64,000 nucleotides of DNA from Myxococcales bacterium (GTDB taxonomy: Bacteria > Myxococcota_A > Polyangia > Polyangiales > Polyangiaceae): assembly GCA_016794345.1 (NCBI GenBank), contig JAEUKE010000117.1:1-64000 (forward strand), in the 5' to 3' direction. The stretch's first letter is position 1; each line of letters opens with the position of its first letter. The position numbers were made by a program, and so were the translations under genes. Of the stretch, positions 1-7,929 are shown in pieces. The notes beneath the pieces were generated by a model. That model had not been told where the DNA came from. It worked only from the letters and a program-made list of their open reading frames with translations, and ran no database searches.

Positions 1-50
1 GGGACAAGGCTTCGCCCACGTCGGTGTCTGACGACGCACGAGAGGACCGG

Positions 51-1235
51 TCATGCGGCGCCACCCGATGGCGGTGCCTGCTGGTTCGGGACGGGACGCC
101 TCTCGAGGGACCGGTCGCAAGACGGGCAGCGAGAGACGTCACGACCGGTGAGGTCGCGGAGCTCGGCGATCCAACCGTCAGCCGCGGCAACGGCGACAGA
201 AGCGCTCGCAGGTCCGTCGGTGGCGCTCTGCGCGAGTTGACCGCGCGCGAGCTCGAGCTCCTTGCTCGAGGCACCGGCGTATAGACCAAAGTGGCGGATC
301 TTGTGGAAGCCATCTGGCAGGACGTGCTGCAGGAAGCGGCGCAGGAACTCGACAGGATGAAGGTCGAGGACTTTGCCTTGCTTGGTGCGAAAGCGAACCG
401 CCACGTCGGAAACGGCCACGAGTCGGCTGTTCGCGATCGCGACGCGATGTGTGTAGCGTCCCAGGTAACGAAGGACGTGGTCCACGCGGCGAAACGGCTT
501 CTTGGCGTAGATGACCCACGTCTTGCTCGCCACCTGGCGGGCGAGGCGCCCGAACGCTTCTGGGTCTTCGAAGGGCGCGTAGCGAACGAACGCGCCCTCC
601 CGGTTGAGTGCGGCCAGCGCGGCGAGCACCTTCGCCCGGAAGACGACCTGCATGGCCGTCACGGGGAACAGGTAACGCTCGCTCGTCGACGCCCATCGAC
701 GGGCGTCGGCGCTGAAGCCGCCGGCCGTGACGAGCGCGTGCACGTGGGGGTGAAACTCCAGCTTTCGCGTCCAGGTGTGGAGCACCATCGTGATGCCAAG
801 CGTCGCCTCGAGCCGCGAACCACCGAGCTCGAGCAACGTCGAGCTCGCCGCAGCAAAGAGGGCCCCGAAGACATCTCGAGGATGCACCTTGGGGAGGGCT
901 CGTAGCTCGCTCGGCAGGGTGAACACCACGTGGAAGTGCTTGACCGGGAGCAGTCGCTCGGAGCGCGCACGGATCCACCGCTCCTGTCGTAGCGCCTGGC
1001 ACTTGGGGCAGTGGCGGTTCCGACAGGAGTTGTACGCGGGATGTTCGTAACCGCAGCCGGTGCAGACGTCGACGTGACCACCGAGAACCGCGGTTCGACA
1101 GGCAGCGATGGCCGAGAGGACACGGCGCTGAGCGAGGCTCAAACGTATCCGTCCCTCCAGCTCGTCGCGATGCCGAACGACGATGGTGGCCAGATCGTAG
1201 CGTGTGCGCCCGGCGCTACCCGGGCTCGCGCTCAA
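51..1235 (-). CDS. IS91-family HUH transposase
   Basis: Single-strand (rolling-circle type) transposase of an IS91-like element. The N-terminal quarter carries a Cys-rich zinc-binding domain with CxxC, HCPKC and further Cys/His residues. The central part has the HUH-type motif HPHVH, followed by the family signature YLGRYTHR, which holds a catalytic Tyr. Length (394 aa) is normal for the family. The first codon of the open frame is TTG (1235); no better ATG precedes the zinc domain, so the exact start is uncertain. It lies 9 bp downstream of a tyrosine recombinase on the same strand, an arrangement known for a subset of IS91 elements. Family call is strong; element boundaries (oriIS/terIS) could not be recognised. 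Confidence 0.93.
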   Translation of the reverse strand: MSASPGSAGRTRYDLATIVVRHRDELEGRIRLSLAQRRVLSAIAACRTAVLGGHVDVCTGCGYEHPAYNSCRNRHCPKCQALRQERWIRARSERLLPVKHFHVVFTLPSELRALPKVHPRDVFGALFAAASSTLLELGGSRLEATLGITMVLHTWTRKLEFHPHVHALVTAGGFSADARRWASTSERYLFPVTAMQVVFRAKVLAALAALNREGAFVRYAPFEDPEAFGRLARQVASKTWVIYAKKPFRRVDHVLRYLGRYTHRVAIANSRLVAVSDVAVRFRTKQGKVLDLHPVEFLRRFLQHVLPDGFHKIRHFGLYAGASSKELELARGQLAQSATDGPASASVAVAAADGWIAELRDLTGRDVSRCPSCDRSLERRPVPNQQAPPSGGAA

Positions 1236-1244
1236 CCGCGCAGC

Positions 1245-2096
1245 CTATCGCCGCATTGGCTTCAGCTCGGGAAGCAGATCGAGCGGGCTCCGTGTCTGGG
1301 CGAGCAAGTGGGTCGAGACGTGCGCATAGATTGTCGTCGTGTCCAGGCTCGAGTGACCGAGCAGCTTCTGGATCACCAGGAGATCGGCGCCCTGCTCGAG
1401 CAGGTGGGTCGCGAACGAATGGCGAAGCGTGTGCGCCGTCACCCGTTTGTCAAGATGAGCGACTCGCCGCGCGATTGCAATGGCCCGAATCGCGACGTCA
1501 GGGTGAAGCGGGTTGCCGCCGCGGCCAGCGAAGAGCCATGGCGGCGTCGGTCGCGCCTGCGCGTAGTAGCTCCGCAGCAAGCCGTAGAGACGCGGGCTCA
1601 GGGTAACGAACCGCTCCTTGCCACCCTTGCCGTGACGCACGTGGATGACGCCGCGGTCTCTCTGGATGTCCCGAGTCTCGATAAGGCACGCTTCGCGCAG
1701 CCGGAGCCCGGTCGCGTAGATGAGCGTGAAGAACATGCGCATGCGCGGCGTCTCGAGCGCCTCCAGCAACGCGAAGACCTCCGTGCGGCTCAGAACCGCC
1801 GGGAACGAACGTTGATGTTTGGGCAATGGAAGGTTCGAGACCGTCTCGGGTGCGCTCACGGTCCGGGTGAAGAAGAACTTCAACGCGCAGACATACTGTC
1901 GGATGCTCACGGGCGAACTCCCGCGCGCCTGCAGGTGGAGCAACCAATTCCGAATGTCATCTCGATCGCATTGGTCGGGGGCCCTGTCGTGGTAGTTCCC
2001 GAATGCGACGAGGGCGGCCGAGTAGACCTTGATGGTGCTCTTCGAATAGGCGGAGAGACGCAGATCCTCCAAGTAGCGCGAGATCGAAGCATGCAT
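1245..2096 (-). CDS. Tyrosine recombinase (XerC/D-like), accessory integrase of IS91-type element
   Basis: Phage-integrase-family recombinase of 283 aa with an N-terminal SAM-like DNA-binding domain (about residues 1-85) and a C-terminal catalytic domain. Visible catalytic residues are Arg in ATGLRLRE, His and Arg in [10 protein letters not shown], His in LLGHSS and the nucleophile Tyr in TTIYAHV. An ATG at 2096 is preferred over the longer open frame because AAGGAGG sits 6-8 bases upstream of it. The gene ends 9 bp before the transposase and is probably co-transcribed with it. Some IS91 elements carry such a gene; its role in transposition is not settled. Similar to XerD-type recombinases, but the mobile context argues against a dif-resolving housekeeping role. 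Confidence 0.9.
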   Translation of the reverse strand: MHASISRYLEDLRLSAYSKSTIKVYSAALVAFGNYHDRAPDQCDRDDIRNWLLHLQARGSSPVSIRQYVCALKFFFTRTVSAPETVSNLPLPKHQRSFPAVLSRTEVFALLEALETPRMRMFFTLIYATGLRLREACLIETRDIQRDRGVIHVRHGKGGKERFVTLSPRLYGLLRSYYAQARPTPPWLFAGRGGNPLHPDVAIRAIAIARRVAHLDKRVTAHTLRHSFATHLLEQGADLLVIQKLLGHSSLDTTTIYAHVSTHLLAQTRSPLDLLPELKPMRR

Positions 2097-2443
2097 GACA
2101 GAAACCTCCTTGGTCCGCGGCGAGCGCCGTGGCAGACAAGAAGGCTCCGTCATTCACGCAGCGTTGACCATTGCGAGCGCAAGGCCTACAGTCTCGATCA
2201 TAATGGTGAGCGCTTGCGGATTGCAGCTCGACGTTCTGGTCGGGACATCCGCCGCGCAGCGGCTTTGTTCAACTATACATTATCCCGCCGGTGTAGCGAC
2301 CTTCCACCTCGGTCAGCGTAAGACTTTTTGCAGCCCCGACTTGGCCCCGGGATCGGAGCCCAAAGGCCCGCAAGTTCAACAGCTTGGCTCGACTGCGGGC
2401 TCGTTCTGTAACGCAATTCTGGCCGATCTCGATAAGCGGGATA
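2097..2443. other. Intergenic region between two recombinase genes
   Basis: About 350 bp without a supportable gene. It must hold the promoter of the leftward tyrosine recombinase and the downstream end of the integron integrase, and probably one end of the IS91-type element. A locally AT-richer stretch near 2262-2290 (reading TATACATTATC on the plus strand) stands out against the high-GC background and could be promoter or element-end sequence. No clear inverted terminal repeats were seen, as expected for IS91 elements, which lack them. Confidence 0.4.
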
Positions 2444-3448
2444 TTAGCGCGAGCCGTCGGCGGGTTTCGCGGCCTTTCGCGGAGGCAGGGCGTCGAGGGG
2501 GCTGCGGACGCCTCGGCCGCCTCGGTTGAGGACATGGGTGTAGATCATGGTGGTGGCGACGTCACGATGACCGAGGAGCTCCTGGATGGTGCGAATGTCG
2601 TAGCCGGCCTGGAGGAGGTGGGTGGCGAACGAGTGGCGCAAGGCGTGGGGCGTGACGTGCTTGGGGATGTTGGCGATCTGGGCGGCCTGGTGGACGGCGC
2701 GCTGGAGGACGCTCTCGTGGAGATGGTGGCGTCGGACCTCGCCGGTCTCGCGATCGGTGTACGTTCGGGTGGCGGGAAATACCCATTGCCATGGCCAGGC
2801 GCGCGGGAGGTTGGGGTACTTTCGGCGAAGGGCATCGGGGAGCTCGACGCAGCCGGCGCCGCGACGGAGGTCGGCCTGGTGCTGCGCCTGAGCGGCGGCG
2901 AGCTGGTCGCGCAAGGGCTCGAGACACGAGTCGGGGAGCGTGGTGACGCGATCGCGGCGGCCTTTGGCGTCGCGGACGACGATTTCACGGCGGTCGAGAT
3001 CGAGGTCTTTGACGCGAAGGGTGGCGCACTCGAGGAGGCGCAGGCCGGCGCCGTAGAGGAGCGACGCCATCAGGTGGGTCGGGCCGCGGAGATTGGCGAG
3101 GAGCGCGGCCACCTCCTCGACGGTGAGGACGACGGGCAGCCGCTGCGGGCGGCGCGCGTGAAGGAACTCGCCGAGCGGCTCGAGCGGCTGGCAATAGACA
3201 CGCGAATGGAGAAACAGGAGCGCCGCGAGGGCCTGATTCTGGGTGGACGCGCTGACCCCCGACTCGGCGAGGTCGTTGAGGAACGCGCGGACGGCTTCGG
3301 GCCCGAGATCGATCGGGTCGCACCCACCATGGAACGCGATGAAGCGCGCGATCCACTTGGTGTAGGCGCGCTCCGTCCGCGGGCTGTAGTGCTCCAGCCG
3401 GAGGGCAGCCCGCATGCGTTCGACGACGAGCTCGGTGATCCGATCCAC
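2444..3448 (-). CDS. intI: Integron integrase (IntI-like tyrosine recombinase)
   Basis: Tyrosine recombinase that in integrons inserts and excises gene cassettes at attI/attC. The C-terminal half resembles IntI closely: the IntI-specific insertion is present (a RKYPN...WPWQWVF block corresponding to the extra helix), followed by RRHHLHES, the [10 protein letters not shown] box, a [13 protein letters not shown] segment and the ending [18 protein letters not shown]. Catalytic Arg, His, Arg, His and Tyr are all visible. With the GTG at 3448 the protein is 334 aa, close to IntI1 (337 aa); a longer frame starting with TTG at 3535 is possible. No attI or attC site or cassette array was recognised upstream (to the right), so this may be a cassette-less or decayed integron. 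Confidence 0.88.
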   Translation of the reverse strand: MDRITELVVERMRAALRLEHYSPRTERAYTKWIARFIAFHGGCDPIDLGPEAVRAFLNDLAESGVSASTQNQALAALLFLHSRVYCQPLEPLGEFLHARRPQRLPVVLTVEEVAALLANLRGPTHLMASLLYGAGLRLLECATLRVKDLDLDRREIVVRDAKGRRDRVTTLPDSCLEPLRDQLAAAQAQHQADLRRGAGCVELPDALRRKYPNLPRAWPWQWVFPATRTYTDRETGEVRRHHLHESVLQRAVHQAAQIANIPKHVTPHALRHSFATHLLQAGYDIRTIQELLGHRDVATTMIYTHVLNRGGRGVRSPLDALPPRKAAKPADGSR

Positions 3449-3577
3449 GCACCGCGGCCAGCGAGATTCGTGCCGACTGATCACCGCGCAAAGGCCGCTG
3501 AAACAGACCGCGATCCCCTGGCGCCGCCAGAACAAGGCCTGGCGCCGCCAGGCGCTCGGGCGCCCTCCGCGCAGCGC

Positions 3578-3925
3578 CTACCGCCCGATGAGCCCGGTCA
3601 GGAGCGCCACCAACCGGCTCGCCAGCGCCCCGCACCGGTTCGCCGTCTCGGGGCTCGCCGCCCCGATGTTGGCAGCGAGCTCCACCGCTGCCGCCGCTTC
3701 CCCTGCCTCGCCGCGAGCGATGGCTTACGCCCGCGCCTTGTCGGCCCGCGTCACCCTGCCTGCGCCCTCCGCGATGTTGAGCCCCGCGCTCTTCGCCGCC
3801 CGCATCGCCTGATCCCGAAGCCCGGCGTCCCCGATCCGCGCTCCGTGGATCGCCCGCAGCAGGTCGACCGCGACGGCGTAAGCAACAAGGTTGTGCTGAG
3901 GGAGAGGTCGGCTCTGTTTGGTCAT
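3578..3925 (-). pseudogene. Broken four-helix-bundle protein gene (23S rRNA IVS-type, PF05635-like)
   Basis: Reading leftward from ATG 3925, the frame shows the hallmarks of the small four-helix-bundle family: QHNLVAYAVAVDLL, then LRDQAMRAAKSAGLNIAEG-GR, ADKARA. A TAA stop follows at 3727-3725. The same frame then continues without a shift as AIARGEAGEAAAAVELA and ends in LVALLTGLIGR at a TAG (3580-3578), which is the usual family C-terminus. Homologs typically read KARAYAIARGE here, so a single TAC/TAT to TAA change explains the break. The full product would be about 115 aa. The family's function is unknown; members occur inside 23S rRNA intervening sequences and as free-standing genes. Readthrough or a sequencing error is possible. 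Confidence 0.75.
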
Positions 3926-4040
3926 GCCCCCCGTCGCGAGGTTGTGCTGAGGGAGAGGTCGGCTCTGTTTGGTCATGCCCCCCGCGGCGAGGTTGTGGTG
4001 AGGGAGAGGTTGGCTCTGTTTGGTCATGCCCCCTCTCGCG
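3888..4040. repeat. Three tandem 51-bp repeats carrying the start region of the four-helix gene
   Basis: Three consecutive copies begin at 3888, 3939 and 3990 with only a few mismatches, each starting AGGTTGTG(C/G)TGAGGGAGAG and containing the reverse complement of ATGACCAAACAGAGCC. The period of 51 bp equals exactly 17 codons, so on the minus strand the copies stay in frame with the four-helix gene. They provide three ATG codons (4027, 3976, 3925), each followed by MTKQS(R/Q)PLP. This is best read as tandem amplification of the gene's 5' end, not as a CRISPR array. Confidence 0.92.
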
Positions 4041-4153
4041 AAGGAATCATGACAACGCCGTCTCTCCATAACCTCACCAGTCTCGCCCAGACCTCTCAGC
4101 GGCGTTGGCAGGATTCCTTCGCGTCAAGGGGCTGACCAAACAGAGCCAACCTC
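4006..4153. repeat. Long imperfect inverted repeat flanking a 63-bp spacer
   Basis: The left arm (4006-4048) and right arm (4112-4153) are near-perfect reverse complements: 21 bases at the outer end match exactly, then one indel and four mismatches, then 12 exact bases (CGCGAAGGAATC / GATTCCTTCGCG). A nested 8-bp inverted pair (CAACGCCG at 4053, CGGCGTTG at 4100) lies in the spacer. The left arm is part of the third 51-bp copy, so the right arm is an inverted copy of the same four-helix start sequence. It could form a large hairpin. Confidence 0.85.
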
Positions 4154-4186
4154 GACCGACAACTATGACAATTCCGTCATCAAAAT

Positions 4187-4244
4187 CTCCCCTCCCCCTC
4201 ATCCCTTCCCCTCCCCCTCATCCCTTCCCCTCCCCCTCATCCCT
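4187..4244. repeat. 19-bp polypyrimidine/polypurine direct repeat (about three copies)
   Basis: CTCCCCCTCATCCCTTCCC recurs with a 19-bp period at 4192, 4211 and 4230 (the last copy partial). The minus strand is therefore a run of G-tracts with potential for G-quadruplex or triplex structure. The ccmB stop codon (TGA, 4239-4237) lies inside the third copy, so the repeat covers the end and the 3' flank of ccmB. Confidence 0.9.
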
Positions 4245-4944
4245 CGACCACCAGCTCGAACAGCCCCAGCCCGCCGACCACGAACACGAACCCAAACAGG
4301 CCCAGCAGCGAGAAGTAGTCCGTGAGCTCGGCCAGCGGGACGCCGTCGAACAGCGCGCGTGTCCCCGCCACGCCGGAGAGCAGACACGGCGCCAGCAGCG
4401 GGAACATGACCGCCGCGAGGACGAGGTCGCGCGCGCGCGTCCGCACCGTCATCGCGCCGAAGAGCGTTCCGCTCGCGGCGAGCCCGGGCGTCGCCGCGGC
4501 GAGCAGGAGCGCGAGCGGGAGAAGATAGACGAAGAGATCGATGCCGAAGAGCAGCGCCGTGACCGGCACGACGACCGCCTCCACCGCGGTGACGAACACC
4601 GCGACCCCCAGCGCCTTGCCGGCGAAGATCGCCGGCCGCGAGAGGGGAAAGACCAGCAGACCGCGCAGCGCGCCGTCGTCTCGCTCGCGCTGCCAGGTTC
4701 GCGAGAGCGCGAGCACGCTCGAGAACGCGACGCTGACCCAGATGACCCCGGGCGCCACGTCACGCTTCGCGTCCTCCCCCGCAAAGAAGGCCAGCGAGGC
4801 GATGACCGCCACGAGCACGGCGAAGAAGCCGCTCGTCGTGACGATCTCACCCGTCGCCAGCTCGATGAGCAGGTCTTTTTTGGCGACCAGCGCCACCTGC
4901 CTGAAGAAGCCGGGCCGATTCCGCCCCCCGACGGGCCCCCCCAC
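4237..4944 (-). CDS. ccmB: Heme exporter membrane subunit CcmB
   Basis: Permease subunit of the CcmABCD system that supports heme handling in cytochrome c maturation in the inner membrane. The 235-aa product has six hydrophobic segments and the family-typical start FFRQVALVAKKDLLIELATGE, followed by WVSVAFSSVLALSRTWQRE and DDGALRGLLVFPLSRPAIF. GTG at 4944 gives the usual CcmB length; the longer open frame to 5229 reads through the neighbouring gene in another frame and is not plausible. The upstream gene ends 8 bp before it. No ccmA, ccmC or other ccm gene is adjacent; the downstream side runs into repeats and the mobile patch, so the operon may have been split. Confidence 0.88.
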   Translation of the reverse strand: MGGPVGGRNRPGFFRQVALVAKKDLLIELATGEIVTTSGFFAVLVAVIASLAFFAGEDAKRDVAPGVIWVSVAFSSVLALSRTWQRERDDGALRGLLVFPLSRPAIFAGKALGVAVFVTAVEAVVVPVTALLFGIDLFVYLLPLALLLAAATPGLAASGTLFGAMTVRTRARDLVLAAVMFPLLAPCLLSGVAGTRALFDGVPLAELTDYFSLLGLFGFVFVVGGLGLFELVVEG

Positions 4945-4952
4945 GGACGCTG

Positions 4953-5321
4953 TCAGCCCTTGGCCTTCGCCTCGGCGGCCTTCTTGCGGCGCTCGGACGT
5001 CTTGTAGAGATCCCAGAGGCGCGGCACCGGGTAGGCCGAGAGGCGCTTCTTGTAGCCCTCGTCCTTCGAGCGCTTCTCGTTGTCGAGGATGGCGCCGATG
5101 AGCTTGTCGCGCGTGCCGAACTTCTCCTTCACCGCCGCGAAAGTGGTGTGGAGGCGGAGAAGCTTGGCGTTCGAGACGTGGGAGAGGCCCTTGTCGCCGC
5201 CGCGGTCCGCGGCGGTGCGGCCGAGCCACAGCTCGTCCGTCTGGAAGGCCTTGACGGCCTCGACCAGCTTGGCCTTGTCGCCGAACTTCTCTTTCACGAT
5301 GGTGAGCGGGGACTTCTTCAT
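4953..5321 (-). CDS. Small basic protein with two internal repeats, function unknown
   Basis: A 122-aa Lys-rich soluble protein that I do not recognise. Two similar segments are visible: TIVKEKFGDKAKLVEAVKAF near the N-terminus and FAAVKEKFGTRDKLIGAILD in the middle, suggesting a duplicated helical module. The C-terminus is strongly basic (ERRKKAAEAKAKG). ATG 5321 is supported by GAGGAGC seven bases upstream. It is 8 bp upstream of ccmB and may be co-transcribed, but nothing in it suggests a role in heme export. Nucleic-acid binding is conceivable from its charge; this is only inference. Confidence 0.75.
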   Translation of the reverse strand: MKKSPLTIVKEKFGDKAKLVEAVKAFQTDELWLGRTAADRGGDKGLSHVSNAKLLRLHTTFAAVKEKFGTRDKLIGAILDNEKRSKDEGYKKRLSAYPVPRLWDLYKTSERRKKAAEAKAKG

Positions 5322-5425
5322 GATGATGCTCCTCGGGTGTGCGCGAGCTGACTCGCGCGGCAGAAGGGGCGCATCTCTACCAGAAGCGACGCCGGGTGCA
5401 AAGCCGTGGTAAGCCCACCGGCAAC

Positions 5426-6871
5426 ATGACCACGAGGGTCCGCTTTGCCCCGTCCCCCACGGGATACCTGCACATCGGTGGCGTCCGCACGGCGCTCTTC
5501 AATTGGCTCTGGGCCAAACGAACCGGCGGCGTCTTCATCCTCCGCATCGAGGATACGGACCAGGAGCGCAGCACCCTCGAGAACGAGCGCGTCATCCTCG
5601 ACAGCATGAAATGGCTCGGTCTCGACTGGGCCGAGGGCCCGGACGTGGGCGGCGCCTTTGGTCCGTACCGGCAGATGGAGCGGCTGCCCGTCTACCAGGA
5701 GCACGTGCAGAAGCTCATCGACCGGGGCGCCGCGTACCGCTGCACCTGCACGAAGGAAGACCTCGACCGCCAGCGCGCCGAGCTGAAGGCCAAGGACCCC
5801 AAGGCCCAGTTCCGGTACCCGGGCACCTGCCGCGACAAGAAGATCGGGGCCGAGACGGACAAGCCGTTCGTCATCCGGTTCAAGGCGCCGGCCGGCGGCG
5901 CGGTCACCTACAAAGACCTGGTCTTCGGCGAGGTGACCACGCCCAACACCGCCCAGCAGGACGCCGTGCTCATGCGCTCGGACGGCGTGCCGCTCTACAA
6001 CCTCGGCGCGGTGGTCGACGACATCACGATGGGCGTCACGCTCGTGGCGCGCGGCCGCGACCACATGATCAACACGCCGCAGCAGATCCTCCTCTACGAG
6101 GCGCTCGGCGCGAGGACGCCGCAGTTCGCGCACCTGCCGATGATGCTGAACCAGAAGGGCGAGAAGCTCTCGAAGCGCGACGGCGCCGTCTCGGTGGCCG
6201 AGTACAAGGACATGGGCATCAGCCCCGCCGGGCTCTTGAACTACCTCGTTCGCTTCGGCTGGTCGTACGGCGACGAGGAGGTCTTCTCGCTCGCCGACCT
6301 GACCCAGAAGTTCGACTGGGAGCGCTGCGGCCGAGGCGACGGCAAGTTCGACACCAAGAAGCTCTCGGCGATCGCCTTCGAGCACCTCAAGCGGCCCGAC
6401 CTCACGAGCGACGACGACTACGTCCGCGGAGTCCGCCCGTTCCTGGAGGCCCGCGGGCTCACCCCGACCGACGACGCGATCCGCGCCGCGTTGCCGCTCT
6501 ACCGCGACCGCGGGCAGACCTGGGTCCAGGCCGCGGACCTGATGGACTACCTCTTCCGCGATCCGCCCGCGCCGGACGAGAAGGCGACGAAGAAGTTCCT
6601 CGTCCCCGAGAAGGCGGGCATCCTGCGCGACGTGGCCGACGCGCTCGGCGCCGCGCCGGAGTTCACGCCGGCTGCGCTCGAGGCTCGCTTCACGGCGCTG
6701 CTCGGCGAGCGGGGCCTCGAGCTGAAGGAAGTGGCTCAGCCCGTTCGCGTGGCCCTCACCGGGCGCACCGCCTCGCCGGGGCTCTTCGACGTCGCGGCTC
6801 TCCTCGGCAAGGAGCGCACGCTCGATCGCCTGCGGAGCGCCGCGAAGCTCGCCGAGGCCTCGCAGGCGTGA
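5426..6871 (+). CDS. gltX: Glutamyl-tRNA synthetase
   Basis: Cytoplasmic class I aminoacyl-tRNA synthetase that charges tRNA-Glu (and, in organisms using the amidotransferase route, possibly tRNA-Gln). The Rossmann catalytic domain begins TRVRFAPSPTGYLHIGG, with the HIGH-type motif at residues 16-19 and the KMSKS-type motif KLSKRDG starting at Lys247. The C-terminal part is the anticodon-binding helical domain. At 481 aa it has the normal bacterial length. ATG 5426 is the family start; the open frame upstream is not conserved sequence. Its TGA overlaps the GTG of the following membrane protease gene. Confidence 0.97.
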   Translation: MTTRVRFAPSPTGYLHIGGVRTALFNWLWAKRTGGVFILRIEDTDQERSTLENERVILDSMKWLGLDWAEGPDVGGAFGPYRQMERLPVYQEHVQKLIDRGAAYRCTCTKEDLDRQRAELKAKDPKAQFRYPGTCRDKKIGAETDKPFVIRFKAPAGGAVTYKDLVFGEVTTPNTAQQDAVLMRSDGVPLYNLGAVVDDITMGVTLVARGRDHMINTPQQILLYEALGARTPQFAHLPMMLNQKGEKLSKRDGAVSVAEYKDMGISPAGLLNYLVRFGWSYGDEEVFSLADLTQKFDWERCGRGDGKFDTKKLSAIAFEHLKRPDLTSDDDYVRGVRPFLEARGLTPTDDAIRAALPLYRDRGQTWVQAADLMDYLFRDPPAPDEKATKKFLVPEKAGILRDVADALGAAPEFTPAALEARFTALLGERGLELKEVAQPVRVALTGRTASPGLFDVAALLGKERTLDRLRSAAKLAEASQA

Positions 6872-7914
6872 GCCCCGCGCTCGTCCTGTCGCTGTTCGCG
6901 CAGGCCCTGCCTGCGCCGATGCCGCTGCCCGCGCAGGCCGCGCCTGCTCCGCCGCCTCCGCCGCCCACGCCTTCCATCACGGCCATGCTCGTGCACATGG
7001 CCGTGCCGCTCGTGCTCTTCGTCCTCGTGACGCCAGCGGTCTACTACTTCTTCCGGCGCACCTGGCGCGAGCTCGACGTCGAGGCGCTCGAGCACAAACG
7101 CGCGCTCCTCGCCCGCGGCGAGTATGACACGCGGCCCCTCGCGCTGTTCGTCATCACCGCGATCATCCTGACACTTCAGTACTACTACGACGCGGACTTC
7201 TTCCAGTCCGCGCTCAAGCCCCTGCTCCGCGAGTGGGAGCTCGCCGGCGCGACCTCACCGTGGGGGATCGGCGAGCACGTCTCGCTGAAGCAATACGGCG
7301 ATCTGTACCGCCTCTCGTGGTGGGCGATCACGCGCATCCTCGGGTACACGATCATCCCGTTTGCGATCTGGAAGGTCCTCTACCGGAAAGACAGCCTGCT
7401 CGACATGGGCCTCCGGACACGCGGCCTCCTGAGCCACGCGTGGATCTACCTCGTCTGCCTCGCCGTCGTCGTCCCGGCCGTCTTCGCCGTCGCGAGCCAG
7501 CCCGACTTCGGCAACTACTACCCCTTCTACAAGAAGAGCTCGCGCTCCTGGTTCGACTTCGCCGTCTGGGAGTCGCTCTACGTGCTGCAGTTCTTCGGCC
7601 TCGAGGTTTTCTTCCGGGGGTTCTGGCTGAACACGCTCCGCCGGAGCATGGGCTCGACCGCCATCTTCGCGATGTGTGTGCCGTATTGCATGATCCACTA
7701 CGGCAAGCCCTACTTCGAGACTTGTGGTGCCGTCATCGCGGGCATCGCGCTCGGCAGCCTCTCGATGCGGACCAAGAGCATCTACTCGGGCTTCATGGTG
7801 CACGTCACCGTGGCCCTCCTGATGGACTTCCTCGCGCTCGCCCAGAAAGACGCGCTGCCGCAGATCTGGTACCCGATGATCCCGAAGACGATGATCAGCC
7901 CGCTCGGCTTCTGA
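6868..7914 (+). CDS. CPBP-type (CAAX protease / Rce1-like) intramembrane metalloprotease homolog
   Basis: Polytopic membrane protein of 348 aa with a Pro-rich N-terminal stretch and about eight hydrophobic helices. The C-terminal half has the CPBP motif set in variant form: LEVFFRGFW (EVxxxR instead of the usual EExxxR), YCMIHYGKP with a conserved His, and SGFMVHVTVALLMD with a third-motif His. GTG 6868 overlaps the gltX stop (GTGA), indicating translational coupling; ATG 6919 or 6985 would be alternatives. Members act as prenyl-protein proteases, bacteriocin-immunity proteins or, in myxobacteria, sortase-like processors of MYXO-CTERM proteins. Which applies here is not clear. Confidence 0.78.
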   Translation: MSPALVLSLFAQALPAPMPLPAQAAPAPPPPPPTPSITAMLVHMAVPLVLFVLVTPAVYYFFRRTWRELDVEALEHKRALLARGEYDTRPLALFVITAIILTLQYYYDADFFQSALKPLLREWELAGATSPWGIGEHVSLKQYGDLYRLSWWAITRILGYTIIPFAIWKVLYRKDSLLDMGLRTRGLLSHAWIYLVCLAVVVPAVFAVASQPDFGNYYPFYKKSSRSWFDFAVWESLYVLQFFGLEVFFRGFWLNTLRRSMGSTAIFAMCVPYCMIHYGKPYFETCGAVIAGIALGSLSMRTKSIYSGFMVHVTVALLMDFLALAQKDALPQIWYPMIPKTMISPLGF

Positions 7915-7929
7915 GCGTGCGCGGGGCGA

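Noticed and set aside
3888-4040. CRISPR-like array
   Set aside because: The 51-bp units are contiguous with no unique spacers, and their period is 17 codons in frame with a gene start; no cas genes are present.
3535-4240. attI/attC recombination sites for the integron integrase
   Set aside because: Scanned for GTTRRRY and RYYYAAC cores; the inverted repeat has AAC/GTT ends but flanking bases do not fit the consensus.
4105-5007. 300-aa plus-strand ORF starting in the inverted repeat
   Set aside because: Antisense to ccmB; composition rich in Arg/Glu/Asp/His without pattern. Only its first 15 residues echo the four-helix start because of the inverted copy.
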